A stretch of 64,000 nt of DNA, from assembly GCA_016617855.1 (NCBI GenBank), contig JAECUM010009679.1, positions 1 through 64,000 on the forward strand. The letters are read 5' to 3'. This document shows positions 12,023-24,793 of this stretch, piece by piece (the first letter of the stretch is position 1; each line of letters opens with the position of its first letter). The stretch is from Megalonaias nervosa (taxonomy: Eukaryota; Mollusca; Bivalvia; Unionida; Unionidae). Both the position numbers and the translations under genes were made by a program. The notes beneath the pieces were generated by a model that had not been told where the DNA came from, ran no database searches, and saw only the letters and a program-made list of their open reading frames with translations.

Positions 12023-14149
12023 ATATTTTTTTAATATCATACGAACATGAAATTGAAGCATGTGAAAAGATATTGTTATATCAGATTTGGTATGGTTTTT
12101 CTTGAGAACATTTGAGGTGGCTTTGGTAGTCAGCACTTATTATGAAATTAATGGATAGAAGAAACTGACTTCATATCAATTCTGCAAATTCTTTTGGACC
12201 AGAAGAAGTCTATTGGAGTGACTCTTGTTTTATATGTAATGTTATAAACCAGTATTTCATCGTAGTTTTAGTGCCTTATTAAACTGGGTTCAAAGATCAC
12301 TGGAGATTCTTTTAACAGAATCCTTGCACATAAAATCGCCCTCTTCATGAAATGGCCCTTATAGATTTTACCACAACTTACAAAATTTGTACATCATATA
12401 AATGTAATTGTAGAATTCCTAATGAAACATTGGTCGTTTGACCAAAATCAGTTTTTTCTTTAAAAAAAGTCATTATTATTATTGTTATTATTATCACCTA
12501 ATGTAACATACTGTCATTATTAAAAGTTACTATAACCATGCAGGTTTGGTTAGTGTTTGTTTTTCCTAACGAGACCATTACCTGATGATGAGCAGACACT
12601 CTGCTTACATATAATTTTGGACAGACAAAATTGGTGGTTTGTTTGTTGTTGTTTATCCCCCAGATTACATAAAAATTGACAAGGTGGGCCTTCTTCAGGG
12701 CTAATCTTTGGGGAAATGCCATTACAAATTGCATTGATATACATAGCATGAAGTAGCGTACAAGGTAAACAAGGCATTTACAGTCAGTAGGGATCAAATT
12801 TCAAATTTACCTGTTATATTTTCTTGATGAAACCTGTTAAATAACATGGTCTTCTGTATTTATGAAACATATAATACACCAAAATGCAATCAGATTTTAT
12901 GTGGGTAGATCAGTTCTTGGCAAAAAATAAGATATTAGTGATGGGAGATACCTTACATAAGGGAATGCATATACCGCTGTATTAGGTTTATGCTAATGAC
13001 AGTGTCTATTCCAATATGTGTAATTCAGAATTCATTCTAAAATGACCAAACTCATGCCAAAATTTGCAGAATTTGCAAAAATTCCTGTTTTTAAGCCCTA
13101 GCTTTGTTTTATCATTAAATCAATCTATTATTAACAGATTTCCTCCCTTTTAATTTCCTGGTTAAATGTTTAGTTCTTCTGTAGATCCTGAATAGACTGT
13201 TGCATAGTTTATATCCTTTCTGCTCATGTATATCATAAAGGTTTGGTCACGTTTACCTTGTCTGATTCCTTATACATGACACCTATGTTTAACAATATAA
13301 TTATCTACAAGCATAAAGATGCATATGAAAGAATGCAAATCAATATTGATTGGCATATTGATCAGGTGTCCTTCTGTAGTAAGTAATATGATATATAATT
13401 GTATTAATTTACATTCCTTGTTTTATTTTGCATTTTGACATTCTGAAGCAAGCCTTCATAACTTATGTCCAGATGTGTAGTCTATGAAATAACTGTTTTC
13501 ATATCGGGTAATGGATCAATACAAACACAAGCCACTGAGACCTGAGAGCATGGACCTTGCATTGCTGGTGAGGCCAAAATTAAAATTTAAGTCAGCTGTT
13601 GCCCAACACAGATTGTTAAGATTGGCATCACAGATGGTCTTGTTCAGATCAAATCACTTTGAAAACAGAAACTGAGGATATATTTACTTGTCAGATCTGA
13701 TAGCCACATTTGAACTTGACCAAGAGTTCAAGTAACTTTAATAGAGAGATAGGATTTATCTACTTGTTAGCTAATGAAGAGGAGATTTTGGTAGAACACA
13801 GGTAAGATTAGTGGACTATGAAGTTCTTCACACCTTCATGTGGTATTTCACCTCTGGTTTCCACCTAGAGGACTTAACTGGGGGTAACCACGAAATGACA
13901 CTTGATGATAGCACATATCTTAGTGGTTATTATGTGACTGAAATATTTTGATGAAGTTATTTTGATTATTTGTAATTGTAGCCATATAGGTATGTTAAAT
14001 TAAAAGATTGCTTAAGTTTTGCAAAATCTTCTCGAAAAGGTAACAATACTCATATTAAACAAGAGTCCCTTGAAGAAACTGATGTACTATTGGGCAAAAA
14101 GAATTTTGAGGAATTCAAGATAGGACCATTTTTTTCCATTTTACCTGAC
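12023..14149. other. Non-coding, no supported gene
   Basis: AT-rich sequence. A TTA/TTG trinucleotide tract lies at about 12470-12495. At 13511-13568 an open frame of about 19 codons ends in a donor-like GTGAGG, and at 13803 there is a donor-like GTAAGA. Neither has a good acceptor, so they are not called as exons. Confidence 0.35.
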
Positions 14150-16045
14150 GAGTGTTGAAAAGATCTTTGATATTCTTCAGCAGTAACACGATTTTCAAAT
14201 TAGCTGCTGGGATACACGTACAGTATTGGATATCAGATTGTCACCATTTTCATTGAGGACAAAGTAGACATCATGAAAAGTCTTGGTGAAAGCCCCATGT
14301 CATAATGATTATTCAATCAGTGGGTGTAGTGGCAACAAGTTTATCAAGACACTTGTCAAGACAGCCATAATTGGTATGTGACTGGCACCATTTTCAATTA
14401 GGACTAACTAGGTATCATAAGAAGTATTGGTGAAAACCCTAGGTTGGTAAAGCCATGCATATGAGAGAAATAAAGATAATATTTTCAAGGTAGCCATTGT
14501 GGTGGCCATATTCAGTCATTTTCATTTAGGACCAACAAGACACAGTAAAACTCTAATAATGAAAGCTGTACAACTAATTTCCCCTTAAGAGGAGCAGTGA
14601 AAACAAGATTTTCAAGATAGCAACCCAATCAGCACCATTTTAATTTAGGAGCAACAAAACATTAATAGATATTTTGTTTTACTATATGCTGTTATTAGCA
14701 TTCATTCAAGAGGAGTGATAAGATTTTGAAGCTGTCCATTGTGGCAGCCATTCTAAAATCAGATGAGCACCATTTATAATTTAAGACCAAATAGACATAA
14801 TGAGATGTTTGTGAAAAACACAATGTCAATATGAATCATTCAGGAGGAGGAGCGATTAAAAGATTTTCAAGATGTCTGCTGTGGCAGCCATATTGGACCT
14901 TTCCTCATCACTGTTTTCATTTAGGACCAAATAGACATGACAAGAAGCCTTCTGGTGAAAACCTAATGTCAATATGTCTTTATGTTCAGGAGAAGTAGCA
15001 ATAACAAGATTTTCAAGATGTCTGCTGTGGTGGCCATATTGGACATCAGATTGACACCAATTTCATTTAAGACCATCAAGGCATGATAAGAAGCCATTTA
15101 GTGAAAACCCCATGTTGATTTAACCTTCCATGTAGGAGGATTAGTGATAACAAGATTTTGAAGATTGTCATTATGGCAGCCATATTGGATGTCAGATTGG
15201 CACCATTTTTATTTAGGACCAGCTGAACAGCATAGTTTTTTGTGAAAACCCCATGTTGATATTACCATCCATTCAGGAGGAGTAGCAATAACAAGATTTT
15301 CATGATGATTGTCGTAGCAGCCATATTGGATATTAGATTGGCACAATGTAGACCAACTAGACATCGTAAGACATCTTTAATGAAAACACATTGTTGGTAT
15401 GACCATCCATTCAGGAGGAGTACAGGGTTAGAAGTGGACCTCAAAAGCCTTGCAAAACCTAAAATTTTATTTTGGCCTAAGAAACCAAAAAAAAGCCTTA
15501 AAAAAAACTGAAGGAAACCTAAATAAGTAATAAAAACCTAAAAAAAAAAATTTTAAATGGTGTTACACACAGTTTTTCATTAGGTTAGCCTATCAGTACA
15601 GAAAGTGCATGAACTATGCAAATTAAAGACATCAGGTCATTTTAATTATTTATTAATTTTAGCTTTATTTTTATTTTCATTATATTTAGGAACGAACTCA
15701 AATCATACTTTATCAGATTTGTAATAAATGTTATGCTCACCATGTAGATAATCTTGTAACTGCTATGTGTCTTAAATCACAAACTATTTTTAAACCTTGA
15801 AAAAAACTAAACATAACCTAAAATTTTAAAATTCAGTTTCACTTCTAACCATGGGAGTAGCAATAATAAGATTTTTAAGATGGCCTCTGGTATATTGGAT
15901 GTGGAAAAAGAACCATTTTCATTTAGGACAAACCAGGTGATGGGGTGAATGTGTGTGTAAAGTTTCATGACAATCCTCCAAGTAGTATAAGAGGAGTAAC
16001 AATAACAAACGTGTGCTGACAGTTGGAAAGACAACATACTATAGA
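14150..16045 (+). repeat. Satellite-like array C, about 110-150 bp units x 10 or more
   Basis: Head-to-tail, diverged units carry GGAGGAGTAGCAATAACAAG, then GATTTTCAAGATG, then TGTGGCAGCCATATTGGA, then ACCATTTTCATTTAGGACCA, then GTGAAAACCCCATGTTGA. Clear GATTTTCAAG/GATTTTGAAG anchors are seen near 14482, 14608, 14720, 14860, 15005, 15153 and 15293. A 431 bp hAT-like element at 15423-15853 splits the array. After it the pattern resumes with GTTTCATGACAATCCTCC near 15963. Reverse-orientation relatives lie at 2925-3660 and 7485-7855. Confidence 0.9.
15423..15853. mobile_element. hAT-like non-autonomous element, 431 bp, inserted in array C
   Basis: The left end is CAGGGTTAGAAGTGGACC. The reverse complement of the right end is CATGGTTAGAAGTGAAAC, so the first 14 bases are near-perfect inverted repeats. 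The target GGAGTA is present at both sides (15417-15422 and 15854-15859), and it belongs to the satellite's own GGAGGAGTAGCAATA motif. A CAGGG-type end fits hAT, where 5-8 bp duplications occur. The body is AT-rich with A runs and encodes no transposase. Confidence 0.8.
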
Positions 16046-16400
16046 TGTTGGATGATGAGCTAAAGACCATTCCCATGACTTCTTCTGGTCTTTATTTGCA
16101 TCAAATCAACATTAATAAACAATGTAGCAAATATGTTCTCCAACCTTTGCCTCTCTACATTTTCAAGATGTGTGACTTTGCATTCTCAAACTGACATATA
16201 TAAACTATGCAGCCACACCCACCAGGACCTTTTGTTGATCATGTGATCAGTATAAACTCGGCCATCAGGACTAGTTCTGGATGTTCTGTGTGCATTTGAA
16301 ATGATAGAACTGGCTCACTCACTTACATAGGTCCATATAATGCACCCTAAATTATTATTGGTTACAAAACTGTTTGATATGTTTTAAAGGTTCGATTGAA

Positions 16401-16974
16401 CTCTTGATGATTTAGACTCAGTCTGGTATTGTTAGTTTGTGCCTTGATGATGTTGACTCACTCTGGTATTGTTAGTTTATGCCTTGATGATGTTGACTCA
16501 CTCTGGTATTGTTAGTTTATGCCTTGATGATGTTGACTCAGTCTGGTATTGTTAGTTTATGCCTTGATGATGTTGACTCAGTCTGGTATTGTTAGTTTAT
16601 GCTTTGATGATTTAGACTCATTCTGGTATTGTAAGTTGTTTTGATGACTTAGACTCATTCTGGTATTGTAAGTTGTTTTGATGATTTAGACTCATTCTGG
16701 TATTGTAAGTTGTTTTGATGATTTAGACTCATTCTGGTATTGTAAGTTGTTTTGATGATTTAGACTCATTCTGGTATTGCAAGTTGTTTTGATGATTTAG
16801 ACTCATTCTGGTATTGTAAGTTGTTTTGATGATTTAGACTCATTCTGGTATTGTAAGTTGTTTTGATGATTTAGACTCATTCTGGTATTGTAAGTTGTTT
16901 TGATGATTTAGACTCATTCTGGTATTGTAAGTTGTTTTGATTTATGTAGACTCATTCTGGTATTGTTAGTTTGT
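16401..16974. repeat. Minisatellite with unit switch, 40 bp x 5 then 37 bp x 9
   Basis: Five 40 bp units fill 16401-16600, with CTTGATGATGTTGACTCA and GTTAGTTTAT. Nine 37 bp units fill 16601-16933, with TTTGATGATTTAGACTCATT and GTAAGTT. A final variant at 16934-16974 returns to the GTTAGTTTGT tail that also ends the first unit. Within each half the units are almost identical. Confidence 0.97.
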
Positions 16975-18822
16975 GTCTTACAGTGTTTACAACAAAACCA
17001 CATACAATTCCATAAAACACAATTAATTCGATTCCATTGAGTAAAACTGTCAAATTATTTAGAACTCTGTTTTTAATGTAACATCCAATTAAGAAATCTA
17101 TTTTTCATGGTGGGTTTCATTTTGTAGACATTATCAGTAAAAAAAAGAAATATTTATAATTTTATGGTATGTAAGGAACTTGGATAAACAAAAAACTCTG
17201 AAGTATATCAGTAATATCCCAATTCTGTAGCACATTATTTTGAATTACATCATTAAGCTTGATACCCACACCTTGCAGTTTTCCAGACACAATATTTTCC
17301 AAATTTTTAATAGTACATAAAATTTATGGACACTCAAGTTCTTTCTTGAGGCAATTTAAAAAAATTAAGTTCGAACTAAGTTAAGGAATGTACTATTTAT
17401 AATGAAAAAGAGGTGATTAAATAGATGACTTTGAAGCCTGCGCTCTGATTAATTACAGCCAGAGTTCCATTGGCCTCCCAGTGTTACTTATTGCTCTGGC
17501 CAAGAGGGCAAGAGACTAATGTAGATAATCAAATCTGAAGATCTTTATTTCTCTTAGGGATGCCACTGAGTCCCCCTCTAAAAAAATTCTAGTTGTGAAA
17601 TATTTTGCAGAGTCTGGACCAAAATAATTTTAGTTTCAAAGCATACTGCATTAAATATCAAATTACACTTCCTTTCCCATGTGCCTTCAAACAGGAAAAA
17701 GAAAGTACCCATATAATTTGATTGGGTTCATAGTTGCCTTTCATTGGACTTTAGCAGCCTACTCTTGTCAATAAAGACAACTTGTTGGAAACATTTGCAA
17801 GACACAAATAGACTTATATACACTGATCTCCAATGGCAGTATATCTGCACGAATCAAAAGAAAAATAATCGCCAGAAATGCAACCAGTATTGTCTTTATT
17901 TGTAAAAGAGAGAGAGAAAAAAACATGTATGATAGGATGTTCCTTATTTGCAAGCAAGGCTAATAATGCAATCTAGTCTTCCTAGTCCATTTCTGACCGA
18001 CATTGAACATGCCAGATGCAGCTTCAGTTCAAAGCAGAAATATTTGTTTTATATAAGATATTCTCAACACAAAAAAGATATTCTCAGCACATCAGCACAT
18101 AAAAGATATTCTCTGCGCAGAAACTACACAGTGAGAATGAGAATTAGTTTTAATGTCCAAAAAATTTTATAAATGATGGCACTTTTCATCAATGCCAGTA
18201 TTATTACCTCGAGTGAAGTTAAGGCACAGATGTCAGAAACATCACAGACTGAATTCTAAATTGATTTGAATTGGCCACATTTCTTCTGGGTAAATAAAAC
18301 AAATATAGTTGGTTTCTTTTAAAATTCATGAAAAATAATTATTAGAAGAAAAAAATTTCAAATGAATAATACAACATTTTGGGGAAGAACAGTTTCAAAT
18401 CATTTGAGTTGTCAGTTTGAAGGGAGTGTAAATGTAGTGCTTCCTTGGAAAAGTTGAAGAATCCTGGAGGTTTTGAAGCCTCTTTAGAGAGCATTTACCC
18501 AGAGAAATGAAAAAGAAAATTACAATCGCCCTCTTTTCAACAGAAAAAATAAATAATGCAGGCAGCTAATTAGCCCATGAACTGTTGGCAGTTAACCATT
18601 GACATGTAAAATGCGAATAGTGTGACATTTCTCAGATAACATCTTACAAGGCAAACAGGATATTCATAGTGCGCTATTTTTCCATGGATTTTTTTACTTT
18701 GTGGTTAATAGTTGAAAGCTTTTATTCTACCAACTGATGAATGACACGCCATGCCATGCCATTCAATAAATGACTCCTTATTGGCTGTCTGTTCAACTTC
18801 ATGCATGCAGTGCGTGGCTATA

Positions 18823-18823
<1 letters not shown>
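16975..18823. other. Non-coding, no supported gene
   Basis: AT-rich sequence. A loose triplicate of AAGATATTCTC occurs at about 18045-18115. A 74-codon open frame at 17948-18172 runs over that repeat and has no domain signature. Confidence 0.4.

Positions 18824-18854
<31 letters not shown>
18824..18854. repeat. (TA)n microsatellite
   Basis: About 15 uninterrupted TA dinucleotides. Confidence 0.95.
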
Positions 18855-18856
<2 letters not shown>

Positions 18857-19379
18857 GTTCAGTTTTATATCATGATTAATTATGCAAAATCATGATGTAA
18901 AAGTGCATACTGTCACATGTAATTGGAAGCAAAAATAATGAATGACTTTCTGTCCATATGTTAAAGTTTTATTGGTAAAAGGTTCATTTAAAAAAAATTC
19001 ATTTGAAATTTCTCAGTAGGGTGGCCATTCCTACATATGTAATGGCACTTCTTGTTACGTATGTCCACAAGACACCTACCTGCCTCAAACTGTTGAGTGT
19101 GCAGTGAGTCATGTTTGTTTTGCAATGTACACTTTCATGGGTCTTTTTGAAACATACCTGTAGTGAGCTTATTGATCCTTTATATGGCTTGGGTGTACAT
19201 GCTAAATGTCTTGCAAGTAAATTATAGACTCTTCAGGTCTTTTATACCCAAGCCCAGACAAATGTTCATAACTTTAACATCGGAGTTAGGTCCCCATTTC
19301 CAGCAGATCAAAACATTTGGTTTACACAGACTTTAATATCCATTGTCTTGATAATGATTGAAAAACTTGCAAAAATTGT

Positions 19380-19580
19380 CATTGATACTTGCTTAAAAGT
19401 TGAGTACAATTGCAAACTGCACTGACCCAGATCTGCCATTGCACAATATACTTCCAGATCTGGGTCTATGCAGTTTGTTGGGAGTAATCAGTAAAACGTG
19501 CAACATAGACCCTGATCTGCTGTTATGTGATAGCTGATCTGGTTCTGTTGGAATCGACTTTTAAGTGAGTATGTACAGTA
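19380..19580. mobile_element. MITE family 2, copy a
   Basis: The left end (ACTTGCTTAAAAGTTGAGTA) and right end (GACTTTTAAGTGAGTATGTA) are inverted repeats of the TATACTCGCTTATAAGTC type. The internal GATCTGGGTCTATGCAGTTT and GGAGTAATCA blocks recur at 22841-23032, 31331-31540 and 42170-42366. About 200 bp, with no coding potential. Confidence 0.7.
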
Positions 19581-20208
19581 TTCATACAGAAACAGTAAGA
19601 AAAAAAGAAAAGTTTAAGTAAAGTTTCTATTGGGAGACCACCCTTGTGCTACTGTAAATAGTTTCTTCATGCCCAAACTGTATACCTATGTAGAGAATAA
19701 CAATTTGCAAATGCTACTGCCCCTTGCAGTTTGTTACATCAAGTGGATACATTTTTATCCATGTCCTTGAGAAATTTTACAACTTGCATAATATATCATA
19801 ATATACATGACAAGTAGAGGCAAGGTTTGATGTAGCTAAATCATTGTTTTTAAAACATTCTTCCTGATATTAATTTTACTTTTCTTTGGCATGTTTTGTC
19901 TTTATTATTAATTGTATTTATCTTAGTAATGTCATCATTTGCATTGCAATGAAAGCCAAACCAGTCTGCATGACAGTTAGGCTGCCAGTGAAATAGGGTG
20001 TCTCAAGATGGGTGTCTCAGACTGGTGGTTTCTTGATAGAGGTAATCATACTTTTATTGTTGCATTAAGAAACTGGTCTTGAGTGACAGTTGTACTCCTA
20101 GAGTAGTGTTCTTTGGAGTCAAGTTTTAAATTACATTTATTATGAAAGTTAAAAGAACTGTAAGGATAAATACTAAGTAAATCAAAAGAAATAACTATAT
20201 CAAATTGG

Positions 20209-20540
20209 ACGACCACTTTGGTGGCCTAGTGGTTAGAGCATCTGCCTCAGATGTGGGAGGTTGTTGTTTCAATCCCTGGCCGAGTCATACCGAAGACTTA
20301 TAAAAATGGTACTAACAGCGCAGTCTTGCTTAAGGCGCTCAGCATTAAGCGGTTAGTATTAGGACTGGTCAGCTAGGTGTCAGGATAGTGTAACTGGGTG
20401 GGACATCATGCTACATGTCTGCAGTTTGATGCCCCAGTGCTTGACATCACTCTAAACTGCCACACTGCAGACATCGTAGCGATATGACCGAAAAATTGTT
20501 AAAGCTATGTTAAAAGTCCTAATCACACACACACACACAC
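20209..20540 (+). mobile_element. SINE-B copy 1
   Basis: A tRNA-like head (A box TAGTGGTTAGAGC, B box GTTTCAATCCC) is followed by a body with GTCATACCGAAGACTTATAA, GTGTCAGGATAGTGTAACTG and CATCATGCTACATGTCTGCA. The tail is GAAAAATTGTTAAAGCTA and then (CA)n. It is about 330 bp and unrelated to SINE-A beyond the tRNA head. A second copy at 57751-58091 confirms the family. Confidence 0.9.
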
Positions 20541-22117
20541 CCAATTTGATAATAATGATAATTAGCATTTTGGTGGGAGATGACTATTTATGAAATCAAA
20601 TCCACAAAAAAAAGTATTGCTGTATTGAGTGTTAAGATAAGCAGTGTGATCCCACCAAATTTTATGTCAGCGAGATCTTCCATTTCCACCAGAGTGGTGT
20701 CAAAAATTGTATCCCACAAATATTTATGATTTTACAATGCAGGGGATGATGTCAGTGGTACAATTGTGAATTAAGAATTGAAGTCTTCAGTGCTTGTCTT
20801 GATAGCAAGAACAAATATGATTACTTGTATTTTCCATGTACACAGTCATTTGTCTCTCCGGATTTAAAAAGTCCCCAAACTGCTCAATAGTGTGGATTTC
20901 TAAGGGCAGATAACTCTTGCTTGTGGCAACAGGATTGTGTTAGCTTCTGACATAAACATGATTTGCTTGTAGGTTTAGATAAGAAGTGCCAGTGATGACT
21001 ATTCCAGATGGTTTTTTTTCCTCTGTATTTTAGTCTTCTTCCTTCGCATCATACCAGAGTCATTTCCTTGTCAGTGAACAGATATTTGTGGTTTCGGTGT
21101 TGGTGCTGGATTTTCTTTTCATGAATGAGGCAAAACCTCTTCATTAATCCTAAACCATGCTATTAAACTGCCCATAAGAAAGCATCTAATAACTGCACTG
21201 GTTTTTAGATCGGATTTCTAATATCGTATGGTTGGATGGTTTTTAAATCAGATTTCTAATATCGTATGGTTGGATGACAGCGTTGTTTAATAAATACTAA
21301 AGAAAAAAACAGAAAATTGCTAAGAATAAAAACTACAGCTTAATATTGCACATTCCAGTATGGAATATCTGCTAAGTTTTACATATTTCCATTTGACTGA
21401 TCAAGTGTTCATGCCTTACTCTATAGCCTGAGTGGTCCATCTGATACCATTTTTTTTTGTTGTCAATTTAGTACTGTAATCAAGAAATGTATCTTGCCAT
21501 TCAAAATCTCCTTCAGACTGTGAAACAGTTAATTGAATTTATGTTGTAGAAAATAGTGGTATTATGGCCTGACAAAATTCCTTCCTCATCTAAGTCGTTT
21601 TCAGGGTTTACTAAGTATTCATTGGTTTTGAATTGTTGTTATTACTGCCTGAGAAATCCACAAACTAGAATCAGTGGGACATACTAAAATAACCAACTTT
21701 CTGAAATTAACAGTTGAATGAAGAGTGTTTTCAAATTATGATTTTTGACGACTCGAACAACAAAAATATAATGAATCAATGACGATCTATTATAATTGTT
21801 ATGCAGCATTGTAGTCTATATTCTTTAATAAATATATCATGGTTATGTGACTATAGGAGTATAAAACTTAAATGTAGGATTGTATACGTCAATCTATAAA
21901 GTAAGGGAGTCACCTATTGTAAGTAAAATAGCAATGGATATATGGCTAAAATGCAGTCTGGAAAATGAGATGTACTAAAACAAAAATACTGTTAAGCTGT
22001 CAAAATCTGCTTAAAATATTTTAAGAAATAATCGGGGAGATAAAAATGACTCAAAGCATGATATGTACTGAGTATCATATATATGATAGATTGTCTGACA
22101 TGTAATCCAAAGATTAA
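20541..22117. other. Non-coding with a 38 bp duplication
   Basis: No supported gene. A direct duplication containing TTTCTAATATCGTATGGTTG occurs at about 21199-21277. Confidence 0.45.
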
Positions 22118-22215
22118 AGATTGGATGCCCACCCAGGCCAGCCCAAGTCAGCTGCCTTGATGCATCCTTTGGAAAGACACTTAACTTCCATTTCTTCAAC
22201 ATGATATAGCCAGTA
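22118..22215 (+). mobile_element. SINE-D fragment
   Basis: The stretch CCCAGGCCAGCCCAAGTCAG, then CTGCCTTGATGC, then TTTGGAAAGACACTTA, aligns with the body of the minus-strand tRNA-headed element at 63480-63686. The tRNA-like head is missing. Confidence 0.5.
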
Positions 22216-22840
22216 ATGCATTAAAAGTATCAATAAAACGCACAAACCCCCTTCCTCCATTTGCAATAACCATGTTGTTTGTAGTTGGATATGACTTTAA
22301 GCAAGAACATATGGTAATTACTGTAGATTAGATCTATTTTAAACTTGTATCATCATATGGTCAATGGACTAGGCAGTTTTTAAGTAGCTTTATTTTAATT
22401 TTCATGTTAGAGAAGTCACAAAATATACACATAAAAATAATTATATGAACAAGAATAGTAATGTGTAACAGTTTAATGACATGGCAATTCAACAAGAGCT
22501 TGTTACTATTGTGTAACATGTGATCTTACTAATTTTATCTTAAACTTTTTTGGGCATCTGTAAGTGCTGTGGCACCAAAGAGGTTATACAGGCCTCATAT
22601 TCTCAAAGCTTAAGCTCAAAACCAAAGATTTAGTTGCAGTACTTGAGGTAAATCTGCATCATTGAAATTTGGAATGAAAGTAGATGTAATAAATGTAAGA
22701 AAATCATACAAGTTCAATGACTCGAGTTTTATTCTAATATATAGTTTTTTCACATTTGTCAGACTTTGCACTATAACTTGAGTTTCATGCTTAAATTGTT
22801 TGAGAATATGATGCCTTTCAACTTAGATATTCTTTTCATT

Positions 22841-23032
22841 ACCATATATACTCACTTATAAGTCAGTCAAGCTGCACAGACTCTGTCATTGCATAATGCA
22901 CAGGAAGATCTGGGTCACAGCAGTTTGTTAGGAGTAATCACTAGAATAAACAGCATATACTTCGGTCTGCATGGCAGATCAGGATGTTTGTTGTTTACAG
23001 TTTGACTTGACTTATAAACAAGTATGTATGGT
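22841..23032. mobile_element. MITE family 2, copy b
   Basis: The left end ACCATATATACTCACTTATA and right end TATAAACAAGTATGTATGGT are inverted repeats of about 20 bp. The internal AAGATCTGGGTC and TTTGTTAGGAGTAATCA match the other family-2 copies. The overlapping open frames at 22915-23247 and 22971-23234 are by-products of this element. Confidence 0.8.
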
Positions 23033-23520
23033 ATGTGACCCTCAGGTGCTACTCTTTTTTGAACATTTGAATCAGTTTGTGCTTGCAGAAAAGAGCTATT
23101 CCATTCTCTTGGAACAGTTTTGGATGGAGCATTTATCAACCATTGAAATAATAGCATATTTCCTATATTGTTTAGTGACCCCATTTCAAAACTTGACTTA
23201 TCCAGCATCCCAGCATGCATTTGGACAAAGTTAGTCACAATAACCAAGAAGCATACAAAATTCCAATCTATGTCTGTTAAATGGCATGGATTTCATTAGG
23301 AAAGCTTCTTGCTTCAAGTGAAAACAGGTACAATAGTGATTCCATTGAGATACAGCAGTTGGTTCAAAAATTAAAATTGTCTAAAACAAATGAATCGTTA
23401 TCTATTTATACAGTAGTGCAAGTGGCTGAGGGTCTTGGAGATGATCATAAATATTTTGATCTGTGTTGACCATCAATATACATATGAGACCATTGCAAAA
23501 TAGAGATTTCTCTATATGTT

Positions 23521-24449
23521 TGTTATGTATGTTTAATTTAATTGTTTGTTTGTTAGTTTTAAATTTTGTTATTTCATTACATGTTGTTGTAATGTAACAT
23601 CGTTTGCTGGATTTGACCTTGTCCAAAACTGAGTTCATTTCTGCTTGACCTGATTAACTTTTTTTATTTTTTTAATTCCATTTATGTAAACAACTAATAA
23701 TAGCTTCATTATTCTATGTGTATGAGCTTATTAACTGGATTATCATTCAGGTAAACAAAGAATGACTAATATGTTGATCAGGGTCAGGGTTTTGGAGATT
23801 CCTAAGTGAATTTTATAGGCTATCGTGTTGTAAATAAACAAGGCTCATTAGATCATTCTAGAAGGTTATTTTCCATTAGTTAATGGTTGTTTTTAGAAAA
23901 TGTTAATTGTGACCTGGGGTGAAACAGAGTACTATATTATCTTGTGACTGTGAGGATTTTGCCGGTCATGTTTTTACATCTAGCACTTTAAGTTGTATTA
24001 TGTTGTGACGAGTTTGGGCTGAATTTTATTTTCTTCAAATGATTGAATTCAAGTGATTATTTTCTCTGGAAATACAAAGTGCTCTGACAAAATTCTTGGA
24101 TAAATATATTCATTGGAATTTATACTGAATTCAAACCTGGAATAATGTTTCTGTGATTCAACAAGAGACTGTTGACACATCAGCACTTCATATGCCATAG
24201 TAGACATGTCATCGCCTTCAATTTTGGATCTCTTCGGGATTTGAACTGAGTTTTATTCGGGACTTTTTATTACTAGGACTTGTGTCTTTAAGTCTTGGAT
24301 TATTTTTGGATTTAATTTGCAATACTGTAAGTTCTTTTCTCTCATTTTTCACTTTCTGTTCTAGGGAAATAAATTATTTGTTAAATTTTACAAAGCTTGA
24401 TGTCTTCACTCATTTCTGTTACCTATTTTAAGAGCATAGACTCGTAACA
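23521..24449 (+). mobile_element. LTR-like element, copy 1 (929 bp, probable solo LTR)
   Basis: It begins TGTTATGTATG and ends ACTCGTAACA, i.e. TG...CA ends with a short inverted repeat. A polyadenylation signal AATAAA follows CTAGGGA at about 24367, some 80 bp before the end, as in an LTR R/U5 region. A diverged copy at 53138-54070 has almost the same length, the same start and the same 3' third (GGGAAATAAATTATTTGTTA, ACAAAGCTTG, CTTCACTC). No coding region, primer-binding site or polypurine tract adjoins it. No clean target duplication is visible. It could also be another kind of repeat. Confidence 0.6.
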
Positions 24450-24793
24450 TATTTGATACAAAGCAATGATTTAATTAATATTCTTCTTTGCACAGGATCA
24501 CTTTTAATGTGTAAGGCTACATTAAGTTTCTTTTGAAATGGTCATTTCCTGAGGCTGATCACATGCTGTTAATGGACACTTAAAGTAAATATTTTCTTTC
24601 AAGAAAGTCCTTTATTATGAGGTTACTGACCATACAGCTACATTATTGTTGATAAATATGTGTACACATAGGATGGGCTGTCACATTTGGTTCTTGTTGA
24701 AGCATTACATATGAATTTCGCCTCCAGATCTTGTATAAGAAGTATGATACCATATGTTGTCTCTGGGGTTGATAATTAGCATACAAAGAACAG

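Noticed and set aside
13511..13568. Possible exon starting MDQYKHKPLRPESMD and ending at GTGAGG
   Set aside because: No acceptor in frame and an overlapping alternative frame is equally open. Judged to be chance.
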